Positions 46,276 through 58,567 of a DNA stretch of 64,000 nt are shown here, piece after piece. Positions within the stretch are counted from its first letter, which is position 1. Each line of letters opens with the position of its first letter. A program made the translations under genes and the position numbers. The stretch comes from Corynespora cassiicola (Eukaryota; Ascomycota; Dothideomycetes; Pleosporales; Corynesporascaceae): contig JAEUWY010000010.1 of assembly GCA_022059125.1 (NCBI GenBank), positions 248,001 to 312,000 on the forward strand, given 5' to 3'. The notes beneath the pieces were generated by a model. That model saw nothing but the letters and a program-made list of their open reading frames with translations. It was not told the DNA's origin and did no database searches.

Positions 46276-48058
46276 TTATTTCCTTTCGGCCACTCGCATC
46301 ATCAATGGCGGCTTATCCCACAAGTGCCAGTTCTTCTGTCCAATGCCCCATGCATCACACTCGGAGTCCAATTCCAAATCAAAGTTGTAAACAAGGATTG
46401 CAAGAATGGCACGCATTTCATAGTAAGCCAAGCTATGCAGAATCAGCTTTCATCCGAAAAACCCGAGGGATTGGAATTTGCACGCACTTTTTACCAAGGC
46501 AGTTTCGTGGTCCAAATGAAAAGGGTTGTACTGCTTCTCTCTTGTCATACTCGTGATACTCTTTATAGTCAGTCTCTTCGAGCATCCAGCGCTCCGGGAT
46601 AAACGCCTCCGGATCAAGAAAGTTGAGCGCAGAGTGCGAGACTGGGTAAGAGGGAACCGATGCCGCAACCTGTGTCAGGATTGATCAGCACATGGAGTGT
46701 TGTGCGACATGGGTCATAAAGTATAGAAGCTTACGCCTTCAGGAAGGATATCGTCTAGTACCCTATTGCCACCCTTGGCAATATCGCGCATGAGACCAGC
46801 TGGGACCGGCGGATACCCTAGATCGTCAGCAACTTTTTTTTGGTTCGTCGGAAAGGGAGCCCACATCTGAGTCCTTCCTCCACGACCGCCACCAAGTATT
46901 TCATCTGCCGCACGCGACCTGCTGTGAGCTCCGACTCACTGTTCACTGAGCGAACCTCTGCCTTTAGTTTCTCATACTTATCAGGGTTCTTCATCAAGAG
47001 CCATGTAACGCCACTGAGCAATGTCGCAGTAGTTTCGCTTCCGGCAATCATGAACAGGAATGAGTTCGCATCCATCTGCCCTCGGGGCATGCGATCTGCG
47101 CCCTCGCGCTTCAACACGATACCCCATATATCAGGCCGCGCCTCCTTCTTGGCCAGTCGCCTCGTGACACTCTCGCACGAGTTCCGGGTATGAGTAGCAG
47201 CCTCCTCCAAAACACTCTTGGGCATGCACGTCTGTATCAGCCAAAAGAGGAGGCGGTAATGACGCACGACATTCAGTAGTTGTACGAACCTGAAGTTAGA
47301 GAACATGAGGTCGATCCAGGCACTGTTTTTCCCTTGGTCGAGGTGGCCAAGGTTTTCTCCGAAGGTGAGGTCGCCGATGATGTCGAAGGTGGTCCAGTTG
47401 AAGTACCGTACGATGTTGATTGCGGCCTTTTTATCCGGATCTTCTGCGATCTTTTGGCGGATGGAATGGATGAACTTGTCGATGTACTTGCGGATGAGGC
47501 TTTCTTGGTCCGCCAAAGCGCGGTCGCTGAAGGCGTGCGAGAAGATCCTTCGTTGACGGCCATGTTCGGCTTCGTCTACCGTCCCAAGGACCGAATCATG
47601 TCCGTCAATTTTATCCTGTTTGAAAATCGGGTTCTTGCCGTTTGCCAATCGTTTGGTGGAGCTTCGGTGTCCGTATATGTCCTTCCAGGCCTGGGGGTTG
47701 GTGTAGCTGAGAAAGTTGGGTCCGTAGCGAACGACCTCGCCGTGTTTTTCATGAAGCTCATGCATCCACTGAACCCAGTCCCCCTTGATGTAGTGGTACT
47801 CAAAGGGCTTGATGCTCATAGCAGCAAGAGGGGGGCCGGGGTATTTGGCCAATGCATGGAAGCGAAGCCGGTATGTGCATACCGAAACACAGTAAAGGAG
47901 CAGCTTTGAAGGATTAGCATAATATCGAAGGATCAAACTGGTTGCCTTACCAGACTAACGAGGAGACCAGGTATTATTGGTCTCTTTAGTGCAATTTCCA
48001 CATTGGGTAATACGTCGTGAGTTTGAAACGCTGCGCTCAAATTTGAAGTAAAATTCAT
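46276..48058 (-). CDS. Cytochrome P450 monooxygenase
   Basis: Five exons (47,951-48,058; 46,865-47,903; 46,735-46,817; 46,488-46,669; 46,276-46,432) with introns of 47, 47, 65 and 55 nt give 522 residues in one frame. An N-terminal membrane anchor (PGLLVSLLLLYCVSVCTYRL, about 29-48) precedes the proline-rich hinge KYPGPPLA. The I-helix oxygen motif AGSETT is at 323-328, the ExxR pair Glu379/Arg382 is in EEGLRW, the PERW region follows, and the haem-binding motif FSFGPRNCLG (460-469) has its Cys at 467. The overall style resembles fungal P450s near isotrichodermin C-15 hydroxylase, but the substrate cannot be inferred. There are no other secondary-metabolism genes beside it. Confidence 0.92.
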
Positions 48059-50640
48059 TTCGAGAAGTTCAACTGATGGGTTGTTCTTCAGATTCGACAC
48101 CAGCTTCGGGATCGGTGTCCTTTTAACTAGACATGATTTCCCCCCTCTGGGGTACTTACACCCGCGGTCCACTGTTCGCAAACGATGAACGAGCATCGAA
48201 AGATTGGAGCTCACCGATCATGATTACTTGAGTGCATGCTTCAAACTTGCAGCATGGGTTGAAAGAATAGTGGCCCCGGTATTTGCGCGCTCACTTTCTG
48301 GTTTGGGATGGCGGGGTGTACATACCCTTGATCTTGACTGTGCGGGGTTGCATACCTGTCAAATAACCCACATCGTCAACTGTGGAGAAACGGCTCGCAT
48401 CATTGGCCTGTATAGTCTTGGGAGCCTTGTCTTTTGAACGCGACGGCATTTTTTGCTCATTCTGTGTTACCTTGAGCCCTGTTCTTGTGTTCAACTAAGA
48501 GCCGGGGGTTAAGGAGATTGTGGGGCCGCGACGGAGTGGCAAGAGTGCTCATACATTATAATGACTGACGATGCGTTGAGCAGAATCTAACTCAAAAGAG
48601 ACTAGATAATGTTCCGTCACCGGGCCGAACCCTATCTTCACATGCGGGGCGGCTTTCGAAGGAATCAACTCCAGAAAATTGCCCGTGAATTTCAGATTCT
48701 CGCAGCTCGTATTCTTTCAGTTTGCGGTCTAGGATCCCATGTATACTTTACCAAACTGAGCCGGACTAGCCGGCACTTACGATCAACTAATAGTATTCTT
48801 TAGAATTACATGAACGGTTTAGATTAATATGCGTTAGGCTGCAGCGTAATGGCTGGTTGAATCAGTCGCAGAACCACATCATGACGAGCTATACGTCAAC
48901 CTTCGGGACATGATCCCTTTTGAGGATCTCCGGGGAGGCAATTCCGTTACCGATTGTGACCCTCAAGACTCTCGGATGCACACTTCTCGAATATCCGAGA
49001 GGTTTACTCCATGTCGAGCGAATTGGCATTGTCGATCTTGCTGCTGATAAGGTGACATCACACCAGGATCATGATATCTTGCATTTGAGCATTCCTGACT
49101 CAACATCGTATAGTATAGCGGAAATCTATGGTCAGGACTGGTGTGATTGGTGTGATTGGTCTGATAAAGTCATGAGGACGGTGCACCCTACATGCATCAT
49201 CCCACACCAAGGTGTGATGTTCCATCATGGCCAACTGTTTGGTATGCAGACTCACCAGCTATGCTATACTGATTATCAGGGATAATCAACCAAGTCTTGT
49301 CTTAGTCCCCATTGGTAGGAGGACTAGGATACTGTACATGTACGCTGGCGCGTTGCGGAGGACGCTGAAGCTACAAGAGTCACTTCAATGATGAATTCTG
49401 CTCATGACATACTTGATACGCCAGTAAATCTCGATGATGTGTGTCTGCCTTGACGTTTTCTCTGATATGGAGCTAGTGTTTTCCCGCAAAAAGAATAGAT
49501 TGGCAATTAGAACTTGTATCAACCTTGCTTTTGCGGGTAGCTTCTGTCACTTACGCGATTGACTTCTGCCTTTTGTTAGCGTTATGATGAGAGCCAGATG
49601 TTTTCTTAGTGAAATTTATTTGCAAGGGGTCTGATAGAGTATGCTAAGCACAGAATCTCTGCACCCTTGTGTTTATGCCAGGAATTCGAGACACTATAGC
49701 ATTGCCTTTCTCCCAGTCTAGCATAAATAGTAGCCTAAACTTTTACCTACAACAAATATTTCTATATATATTAGTAATATGTGTCATAATTAAACTATTT
49801 GCCTTATTTTAGTAAGCTATAGCTGCTGATGCCAGAAAGCATCGTGAATTGCTGATGATGATAGCACTTCCTAGTTGTAACACCTTCTTGGCAAGTATTA
49901 GATAAACATCCTCAACTCAGTTGGCCATGAAATTCTCAGTCGGGAGCGTTACGGCTTCTAAAACTGTTATAACCCTGTCTACACTGCTTCAAACTCAAGA
50001 GATAATTTATCCCCTAACAACGAATGGCGTAAGAAGTATGCGCTAGCATCATAAGAAGAGGTCAAGATACACATAGCTTGATGACATATGTACATTCACA
50101 GATGATATTTCCTATCATGCTCAAGATGAAATAATAATTGCTTTTATCAAGTGGATTTGGTCATTCCATGGGCACGGCCTGGTATGCCCAGCTTGATTGG
50201 GGTGGACAATGTGAATAGGCTGTATTGCTGATGGGATGCTGACATATGCAGTATGCATATTCATTTTCCAATCAGGTGATTTGGCCAGTTGCGTCTCAAG
50301 ATACTTAAGCTATGAAGCCAGTAGCGTGTGATGGAGCGGGCTAGACCCAAAATTTGGACATCGAACTTTTATTAATCTTGCTCCATGCATCGCTGGATCT
50401 TACTCATGGAAGCCTGGCTTCATCGGGTGGACCAATCAAGAGTAAGCAAGACGTCGATTCTAGGTTGATGCTAAGGTGCTGAGATGCACCAGAGTGAATC
50501 GAGGATGTTGGTCGGCATGAGATCATACCGAGGAACCCAAATCGGGCCGAGAGTTTGCAGATCCCGAAGCGCAACACCAAAAAAATTGTTGACCAGCTCC
50601 AAGCTCCCATCACTCCCCGCCGCACCCCCTCCCCCCCACC
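48059..50640. other. 2.6-kb intergenic stretch, no supported gene
   Basis: The frames here (for example 48,204-48,437 plus, 48,609-48,803 plus, 48,920-49,285 plus) lack motifs, and several begin at non-ATG codons. A 52-codon minus-strand frame from an ATG near 48,449 (starting MPSRSKDKAPKTIQ) has no recognisable relative. The part 49,700-50,300 is more AT-rich. The last 100 bp contain a C-rich pyrimidine tract just before the Ipi3 start. Confidence 0.5.
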
Positions 50641-52432
50641 ATGCTCACGGAACAGTTCGTCGCATCGATAGCGGCTCCGATAAAGCCAAATACTGGAGTC
50701 ACCAAAGATGCCGGCATCTTTGTGCACGAATACCAGCCGTTTGCGGCCCAGCGACACATTTTCAAGAAGAGCGCATCTGCAAGGAATGGGCTGGCGGTGA
50801 GCAGCTCGCATGTTTTTGCCGCGCAGGCAGAAAAGGCAGTAGTGCATGTGTATAGCAGGGAAAAGGGAAACCAGGAAGCTCTTGTGCCTTTTCCGGAGAG
50901 AATACACAGCATTGCATTGGCGGCGCAGGACACAGTCCTACTTCTTGGTGCTGAGAGCGGCAGGATACTGGCATGGGAGGTTCGTTTTACCGTCTATCTA
51001 TGCTTTCACTCTTTCAATCTAACGATGTGCATAGCTTTGCTCCGGGCGGATGGTTTCGACCTCGACTTCACATCTTCAGCCTGTATCTAGTCTTGCGGTA
51101 GACCCAACTTCCAACTTCTTCCTCTCTGGCTCCGCCGATTCGATGATACACGTTTGGTCGCTACCATCTCTTCTTTCCTTCTCCCCGGACACGTCCCGCT
51201 CGCCTATTCATACCCTGTCGACCCATCGCGGTGCTATAACGTCCCTGGTGTGCGGCCACAGCTCTAGTAACGCCAACATCGCAATCTCCACGTCGCAGGA
51301 TAAGTCAGCAATCATCTGGGACTACCAGAATGGCCAAGCGTTGAGAACCTATCTCCTTCCCGAAGTCCCCACTGCGGCTACTATAGACCCTGCTGACCGG
51401 GCTTTCTACGCGACCTATGACGATGCGAGCTGGCAGCTGATAGATTTTTACGATGAATCTCAGAAATCTACATCGATCGATCTGCTCCGCGATGCATCTT
51501 CATCACATCGGCCTATGCAACCTCCTGCAAAGGCAAGGTTCAGTGCTGACTCCCAGAAGCTAGGCGGGACACTTAGCCTCAGTTTGAGCTGGGATGGTAC
51601 ATGCCTTATCACTGGGCATGCCAGCGGAAAGATAGCACTCTGGGACATTGCAAAAGGAAACTACCTGTCTACTTTGGCCAATCTCCCCGGGCCCGTCACG
51701 AATCTGCAGTTTCTAGCCCCAACGGGATTCCCCAATGTTCCGGAACCCAAGTTCGAGCTCCCCACGGTGGTCAAGCCTAAGCAGGAGCTGGGGACGCAGA
51801 ACACGGCCAATGGGATCGTTCCCCCCAATTATAGTTTACACATGCAGTTTACGGGCCGACTGGATGTGTCTGCGATATCAGCAACCACGGAGAAGAGCAT
51901 GTCGGAGAAGAGCGAGTTCGAAAAAGCACTCACGCATCCCAGCTTCCCCACGTACATGCTTGAAGAGAGCCTTGCCGAACTGGAGACGTGGAACGTCCAG
52001 TCCAAGGGCCAAGGCGCGCCGGCGGTGGATTTTGTTGCTTTTGATCAAGACATGGGTGGGGATGCCGACAGCAAGGGAGGGTCCGCTGGCGGTGCGCAGG
52101 AAGATGAGGTCAAGGCACTCAAGAAGCAGCTGGCGAGCCTGCAGCGCATACAGAAAGTCACATTCAAGCAGGTGTCGGAGCTCAGGGAAGAGAAGGAGTA
52201 TTTCCTGGCCAAGGAACGCAAGCGCTCGAAGCGAAAACAGACAAAAGCAAAGAAAAAACTGGGACTCGCAAACGGCAACGCCTCGGCCGAGAACGAAGAT
52301 GTGGAAATGAGTAACGGCTCCGAAGAGGATGGATCATCCGAATCCGAGTCAGGGTCTAGTGATGCGGCCACGAGTGATGGTAGTGAGGAAGGCAGCGACG
52401 GTGATGATGACTCTGACGACGGCTCGGAATGA
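50641..52432 (+). CDS. Ipi3-like WD40 protein of the Rix1 complex
   Basis: Two exons (50,641-50,979 and 51,035-52,432) with a 55-nt intron encode 578 residues. The N-terminal two thirds is a WD40 propeller with blades such as GAESGRILAWELCSGRMVS, SGSADSMIHVWSLPSLL, ISTSQDKSAIIWDYQNGQALRTY and ITGHASGKIALWDIAKG. The FLSGSADSMIHVW blade and the overall order fit Ipi3/WDR18, which with Rix1 and Ipi1 processes ITS2 and matures pre-60S ribosomes, and also acts in DNA replication. The C-terminus has a coiled segment (VKALKKQLASLQRIQKVTF), a basic K/R patch and a long acidic Asp/Glu/Ser tail. The intron junction GAG|CTT restores WELCSGRM, the expected blade end. Confidence 0.88.
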
Positions 52433-53330
52433 AGGAGACCCGGGTCACAAATTAAGGTGCTCACGACTGTGCCGCCCTGACTGACGAGACGCATGCCCCG
52501 AGCATCTCGGGGAGGGCTATGTGATTTGTATTACATGCAATACCGCGCGATCCAGCCGGATGGAGGGCCACAAAGGATCCCGAGACCGGGGATCACGACC
52601 AGGACAAGAGCACACGACGGTCTTGGTCCCACCAGAAGGCTCCGCGAAGAGCAAAAATCCTGCCGGGAAAACCCCACTGTTGGGATTCCTCAAATCAAAG
52701 GCCGGGGGAGGGGCTTGTACCATGATGAATTAGAACAAAAATGCCAATCCTTCTCGAAAAGCTCGGGCGGACGTTGAAACGTTGGAGAGTTGAAGAAAAA
52801 AAATCCCGTGTGAGGAGAGACGAGAAAAGAAAACAAGCAAACGGACCAACGAGACCAGGCCAGCCACACCGGTCCGCTCGAGCCGTCATGCACCACCTTC
52901 CACGGCGCATCCATGGATCGGCCCAACAGGCAAAGCAAAGCAAAGCAAAAGGCAGACGCAAACCTCGTTCCCTCGCTCCCAAGACTCGTACCTAGGGCCC
53001 GCCACATGATGTGCAAGAAGCGGGGTAGGAAAAGCAAATAGGAGGCACGACGGATGGCGCTGTACCACCCGTGACGATACCAAGAATAAACCAAAACGAA
53101 CCACGGGCACGCACGTCCCCTCGTTTGTGACTTCAGCTTCTGCTTGCTCGATTGATTGCTTGAGGCTTCAGGCTGCTTGCTTCCTAGGCCGATTCTTTGC
53201 TGCGGTTACTTCTCTGCTACAGACTACCCTCATGGCCAGCAGCTAGGCTAGCGAGCAGACTAATCAGCCTAGCCTCACGTACGTACTTGCAGCTGCACGC
53301 AAAGAAAAAAAAAAAAAGGACGCGAACGCA

Positions 53331-53366
53331 AAATGCAAAATGCAAATGCAAATGCAAATGCAAAAC
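53331..53366. repeat. Tandem TGCAAA-type microsatellite
   Basis: The sequence repeats ATGCAAA and TGCAAA units about six times in a row. It is in non-coding DNA. Confidence 0.85.
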
Positions 53367-54441
53367 CCAAGCTTTGATCACGCTGCACCTCTCCTATCCT
53401 CATCTCATCTCACCCTCACCTGAGCCGAGCGCACCTGAGGGCAAAACGCCGTGATTCTGACTCCTTTGTTGCTGCTGCTGGTGGTGACAAGTGCCGTCCA
53501 GCCAGCTGCGGTACTACTACAGGCCCGTGCGCCGTGCACATGGCGCGCAGCTCCTGGGGTTCACAAGACGGGGCTTTGGTGTGGACGCACAAACGTTGGG
53601 CCCATCCTGCCCCTCTGGACTTGTGTATGAGTGTGATGTGCTGTGTGCGCGCGTTCGGACGATCCTTCCGCCTGCGGTTAGGGTTTAGGTCTAGGTTGGT
53701 TTGGCAAAGACGAAGGACGCACCCATGGACCTCTCACAGTCAGAGTAGAGGAGAGAGACAGGTGCGGTGCCCACTCGGCCAAGTGCGAGGTTTGGCCAGC
53801 GAGCAGGTGGGGGAGGCTACGTACGGCACAGGCGAAGCTATACGCTGCACGCGGCCCTCCGAGGCGTGTTCGTCAGCCCGTTCGTGCCGTATGCAGGACC
53901 GACGCAAGGGAGGCCGAGAGCGAGCAAACAAAGCGCAGAGCCAAAGAGAAACAAAAACCCTAACTTACATGCCCAACAATGCTGACAGGTAGCCAGCCAG
54001 CTAGCCAGCCAGCGAGCTACCTAGGTAGAGGCCTGTCCCCTCACCCGTTGCCGCAACCGCTGCCGCAACCGCTGCCGCTGCCGCTGCCGCTCTCTCACAT
54101 CCCACTACTGCCAGCAATCGCCAGCCAGCTAGCCAGCCATACTGACATGCATACCTCATGCCGGGGCACGGGGAAGGTATCAGTAGACTTTCCACCACCA
54201 TGCGTGTGCCCTCCCGCAAGCTGATCCATGGTTTTTCCTCATTTTGCTTTCCATGCCCGTTAACCTCCCCTCCAAACCCGCCATCCCGCCATCCCCTCCC
54301 GCATTTCCTTCCTTTGGGTCTTCTTTTTTCTTTTTCTTTCTTTCTTTTTGTCGTCGCTGCTGCCCTAGGTCGGGAGGCGCAATGGTTATCTGGCTGGATG
54401 GCAAGACCGACGCACCGCACTACCGGCTGCGGCGATGCGAA

Positions 54442-54528
54442 GCCCTGCCCTGCCCTGCCCTGCCCTGCCCTGCTCTGCTCTGCCCTGCCCTGCCCTTCCC
54501 TGCCCTGCCCTGCCCTGCCTTGCCCTGC
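54442..54528. repeat. Pentanucleotide CCCTG array
   Basis: About 17 units of GCCCT occur head to tail with a few variants (GCTCT, TCCCT). It is in non-coding DNA. Confidence 0.9.
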
Positions 54529-56150
54529 CACGCCATGCTACGTCCTGCTGGAGACGAGGCGAGGCGAGCGGCGCGCCCGTCCGTCCCGCACGCATCACAT
54601 CTCTACTTTCTCAGGGGGGGACGTGCCCGGTCCAGCCCAGCTACGTATGTAGGTGTCTAGTCAGTCCTGCGTCCCCCCCCACCCCTTTTTCTCCCGCTCG
54701 CTGGTCGTTCTTTCGGACGGGAAGGGAGGCGGCGGTGGAGGCTGCGGCGCGGGCGAGGACAGCCAACCCATGGCATGCCATGACCCAAGTGTATCCAGGT
54801 TTTGCGGTCCCGCAGGCAGCGGCTGTGGTTATGAGGAACGAGGGAGGGCGTGAGGGGCGACGGATGGATAGGAATTGGCGCTGCGGATCAGACGTGCGCA
54901 TACGCATACCATACGGATTGCCGGGCGCCTCGTATAGTGTGGAAACTTTTGTTTTATTGCAATCCAGACAGACAGATGATTTGCCCTCTGCATTGCCGTT
55001 GCATTGTTCTGCCTCTGCACTGCTCAATGGTCAATGGACGTGTCAACCCCTCGTTGCCTAGCTGAAGCATCAGAATTAGCACTCCTTGCAGACACCATTC
55101 GGCATCGGCCGGCCCTATCACACAAACAGCCAAGGCACAAGGCAGTTTTATTTGAGAATATGGGGTTTTATAGTTTTCGGTAGCCTCTACAATTTATCTA
55201 CGCCTCGCTGCAGTTCCAGTCCGTACCGCTGCATCCACAGGAAGGTAACCCACCAATCGAACCGCCCGAGAGCTGTTCTCTCGATCCACCAGTAGCGGCC
55301 CCTCCAGCAAATGCAACAGCCTTGCAGCGCCCCATCCAGCCCCTGTGAAGCTCTTCCAGTCATTTCCCCTTCACCCATCAATCGGTTGACCCCCAAAAGT
55401 AACCCATCCATATGCGCCTATATCCGCGCCAATAGAACCCAAAACGGTTCCCACAGCAGCTCCAAAAAAAGTCTCGAGGATGGAGGCGTCCCATGCGACC
55501 GTCGGCCAGAATGAGGGGTGGGGTATGCTGATCCTGGGAGAGCTTGCAACTCGGAGGGAGGGAAACTGATGAGAGACACGCACAAAAAAAAGAAACCTTA
55601 CGGCAGCTGGAGGGGGGAAAAGCACAGAACAGATTGAGAAAAACCACGCATACCAAATAGCCGGGGAACAGAAAGAGATACAGCGAGAGAGGAGAGAAAT
55701 TGATTAAAGGAGGCGCAGGAGGTGGTGGGCCTGAGGTGAAGGAAAAAAAAAACAGATAATCCATGTTCGACTCTAACGGTGGGCACCCTGAGGCAGATAG
55801 TCTTTGGTAATCGTCACGGTCATTCCTCGCGGGTGGCTTTCTTGCAGTCTGGTGAAGAGTAGACGTCCGCCCAGACCAACGAGACTTGTCAAGGAAAGGT
55901 AATCAATGCTGGAGCAGGAAATGTTGTGTGTATGTGGTTGACAGGGCAGTGACCGAAAAACGCGATTAGCAATGTGATGTCGTCAGTGGTCGTCAAGGGT
56001 TCCAGGCCGTGTCGCAGGATGATGCAATCAGCAAAAGCAAGCATTTCGAGCTCGATGAACGCCGGCGCTAGTGGTCGCTAAAATGTGAGAGAGAAGAAAA
56101 CCCCCCAGAGAGCGAAAGTGAACTCCCAGCTAGGCATGTCGGATGCCACA

Positions 56151-58090
56151 TCATTGCGAGGCTGACTTGTGTCTTCCTCGATTGCCCGTCGCATATTCGG
56201 TCTCTGGCGACCATTCTTCGGGCTGGAAATCTGGGTTCAAGAAATGTGCCGTATTGTAATGTGAGCTGCGCGGCATTAGTAAAAAGATACAGAAGAGGCG
56301 TAATGGAGAGGCACTCACTTGCGGAATATCGAGGTCTGGAAGGGGAGCGAGTGTGGCTGGCCGGCGCCGTATCCAGGCTCAAACTCGTATATGGAGGGCC
56401 GGAAGGGGCCACCCCTTTCAATGCCCACTGAGGGAGCCTTGTCTATGGCCATGGGGGGCGCGGGGGGCGGGGGGTGCATCGGTAATGAAACAGGCGGCTC
56501 CATCTGCACACTGTGGTGGCTGACCGGGTTGTGGTGGCTCACATGACTAGGCTGAATGGGCGACACGTATTCCTGATGCGAGGTGGTGGGTGTCGGGGCC
56601 GGTGCGTACGGTTGTACGGGTGCCATCTGGGGCTGTGGGGCAGGGCTTGCGCTGAAGTCGAACGAAGCCGAGGACCACCTCTGATCAAGGCTGGGGGTAA
56701 TCAGGCCGGGAATCATGGTCATGTATTCCGGAATGTCCATTGGCACGAAACTCCTCTGGTCATACTGCAAAGCTACCTGGACCGGCGCTTGTGGCGGTGG
56801 TGGGGGAGGTGGTTGTGCGATAAAGTCCTCTTGCTTGTAGAGAATGTCATAGTGACCACTAGAGATTGTCAGCCGTGAGGCAGCAGGTGATAGAAGAAAA
56901 GCATAGCTTACGGTCGGTAGAGCAGCCGCAGCATGGCGGCAGGATTGGGGATCGGCATGCCCATCTCGTCCACGGGTACGGAAACGAAGTTGGGATTGAC
57001 CTCTTCACCCTGGGAGCGATCCAGGTACAGGATCTCGAGACCGAAGCGGGCGGGCTTGATGATGGCATCGGCCAGGGCAACGACGGCGACGTTGTCGATC
57101 TCGCAGTTGGCGGCCTCGATGTTGATGGCACAGTACGTCTTGAGGTCCATGGGGGCCACAAAGTCTCTGTACTCGTCGGAACGCGACTGCACCCATGCAC
57201 TGGCGAGGAGCTACGGGGCACGGTGGTTAGCTGCGGTGGCCTCGCCTAGACGGGGGACTGTGCATACGAACCTTGAAGTAGGTGATGATGGCCATGGATG
57301 TGCTCATGTCGTTGAAGGTCTGGAGCAGGATGCTGGGAGCGGCACCGTCCATGTCGCGCAATGAGACGGCGAGCTTGCGGAGCAGGTCGAAGGCCTCCTC
57401 TGCAAAGTCAATGTAGACATCACGAGAGTAGCCGGCCAGGTCGAGCAGGTTGCCCATGGAGTCGAGACGTCCAATCTCGCCGTCGCACTGGTGGGCGTCG
57501 CCCACGCGGATCAGGGCCTCGAAGTAGCCGAAGGCAATGGCTGTATGGCGGTGTTAGGACATGATGCAGCAGCAGCAGCAGCAGCAATTGGGGGGGGGGG
57601 GGGGGCGGTGTCTGACCTCGCCAGCCGCAGTGGCCGTCGCCGCGACAGGTGCGGAAGTAGGCATACTTGGAGGGCAGGGCGGCCGTCTTGATCCTGTAGA
57701 TGGGGTCGGCGTGCTGGTACTCGGTCGCGATGGCGGCGCTGTCCTGGCGTTCGCCGACGAGGGGGCCCTGGCATGCATCGTCAGCGGGGGGTCAGCAGCA
57801 GAGCAGCACGGGGGGGGGCTCACGGTGAGCTCGGGCTCGAAGTCGTTGGACAGCTTCTGGAGGTGGGCGAGCTCCTCGTCGGAGGGCATGTAAGCGGGGC
57901 CCGACATCCTGACGGTGGAGGTGCGGCCGTGGTGGCCAGTGTGCTGAGTGTTGTAGGCGGCGGGAAGCTCCGGCGGGCGGAGTGGCAGCGGCTGCCGGTA
58001 GGTCAGCGCTGAGTGGACGGCGCTGTCGTAGTGACTGTGCGGAGGCCCGTAGTGGTGGAAGGGACTCGCGAGCACCGACGGCCGACTCAT
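56151..58090 (-). CDS. Otubain-type deubiquitinase (peptidase C65) with long proline-rich insertion
   Basis: Six exons (57,824-58,090; 57,617-57,767; 57,272-57,540; 56,912-57,210; 56,319-56,858; 56,151-56,265) give 546 residues with all phases consistent. The protease core shows ADPIYRIK, the catalytic loop RGDGHCGWRAIAFGYFE with Asp133 and Cys136, APMDLKTYCAINIEAANCEIDNVAVVALADAI, and the catalytic His331 in YRPGHYDILYK. Otubains cleave ubiquitin chains. The N-terminal 90 residues are Pro/His/Ser-rich. Between the His motif and the conserved-looking end SHYNTAHFLNPDFQPEEW there is an insertion of about 170 residues rich in Pro, Gln and His. The protein is roughly twice the length of human OTUB1. 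The start is the ATG at 58,090; a GTG lies one codon earlier. Intron 2 contains a CAG run and a 16-G tract. Confidence 0.92.
57564..57605. repeat. CAG microsatellite and poly-G tract inside an otubain intron
   Basis: On the plus strand a run of about seven to eight GCA/CAG units (57,564-57,587) is followed by 16 consecutive G (57,590-57,605). Both lie in the second intron (57,541-57,616) of the otubain gene, close to its donor side. Confidence 0.9.
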
Positions 58091-58535
58091 CACGACAACG
58101 CTCTTATGGCGGCGGCGAGGCCTGAGGGCCCTGCGGCGTCTGCGACGGCTGCGACTCGGGCGATGCGAGATGCGACGGACTGCAGGCTGGTCGGCGACTG
58201 CAGCTGCGAGATGGCTCTGCGAGATTGCGGGTGCGTCTGCGGACGCTCGTTTGCACGGCTGCTCACGCTCTCAGCTCACGGCGGGCTGGCGGGAGGCCCC
58301 CTCTCCGCGTCCTGGAGGGCGATTCGGGCGATGGCACGTCGATTAGCTCGATTCTGGTCGATGGTCGGCGGCGTGACGGGCCTGCAGGCGGGCAATTGGA
58401 CAGGCAAGGCCACTGCAGAGCTCGGCTGCGCAGCAATGGGAGCAGAGCAAGCTGTGCGGCGGGAGCAACGGGCGGGAGCGAGCTGCTGGCGACAACGGCG
58501 ACAACGACAACACGTCCCAGCACTATCCCAACGGC

Positions 58536-58567
<32 letters not shown>

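Larger units (their letters stand above)
52433..56150. other. 3.7-kb intergenic stretch rich in simple repeats
   Basis: No coding region is supported between the Ipi3 and otubain stops. The stretch holds a run of short TGCAAA-like repeats (53,331-53,366), CTGCCG-type repeats (54,057-54,090), a CCCTG array (54,442-54,528), several homopolymers (A at 53,307-53,318, T and C elsewhere) and GCTAGCCAGCC-type repeats near 53,990-54,145. Many GC-rich frames overlap on both strands, which is what high GC alone produces. The part near otubain probably contains its 3' untranslated region. Confidence 0.55.

Noticed and set aside
46818..47936. Apparent frameshift in the P450 after EEGLR
   Set aside because: A 47-nt GT-AG intron with a CTGAC branch site (46,818-46,864) restores EEGLRWYPPVPAGLMRD, so the gene is intact.
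48920..49285. 121-codon plus-strand frame
   Set aside because: It begins at a non-ATG codon, has no motif and shows low-complexity WCDW repetition from a local tandem duplication.
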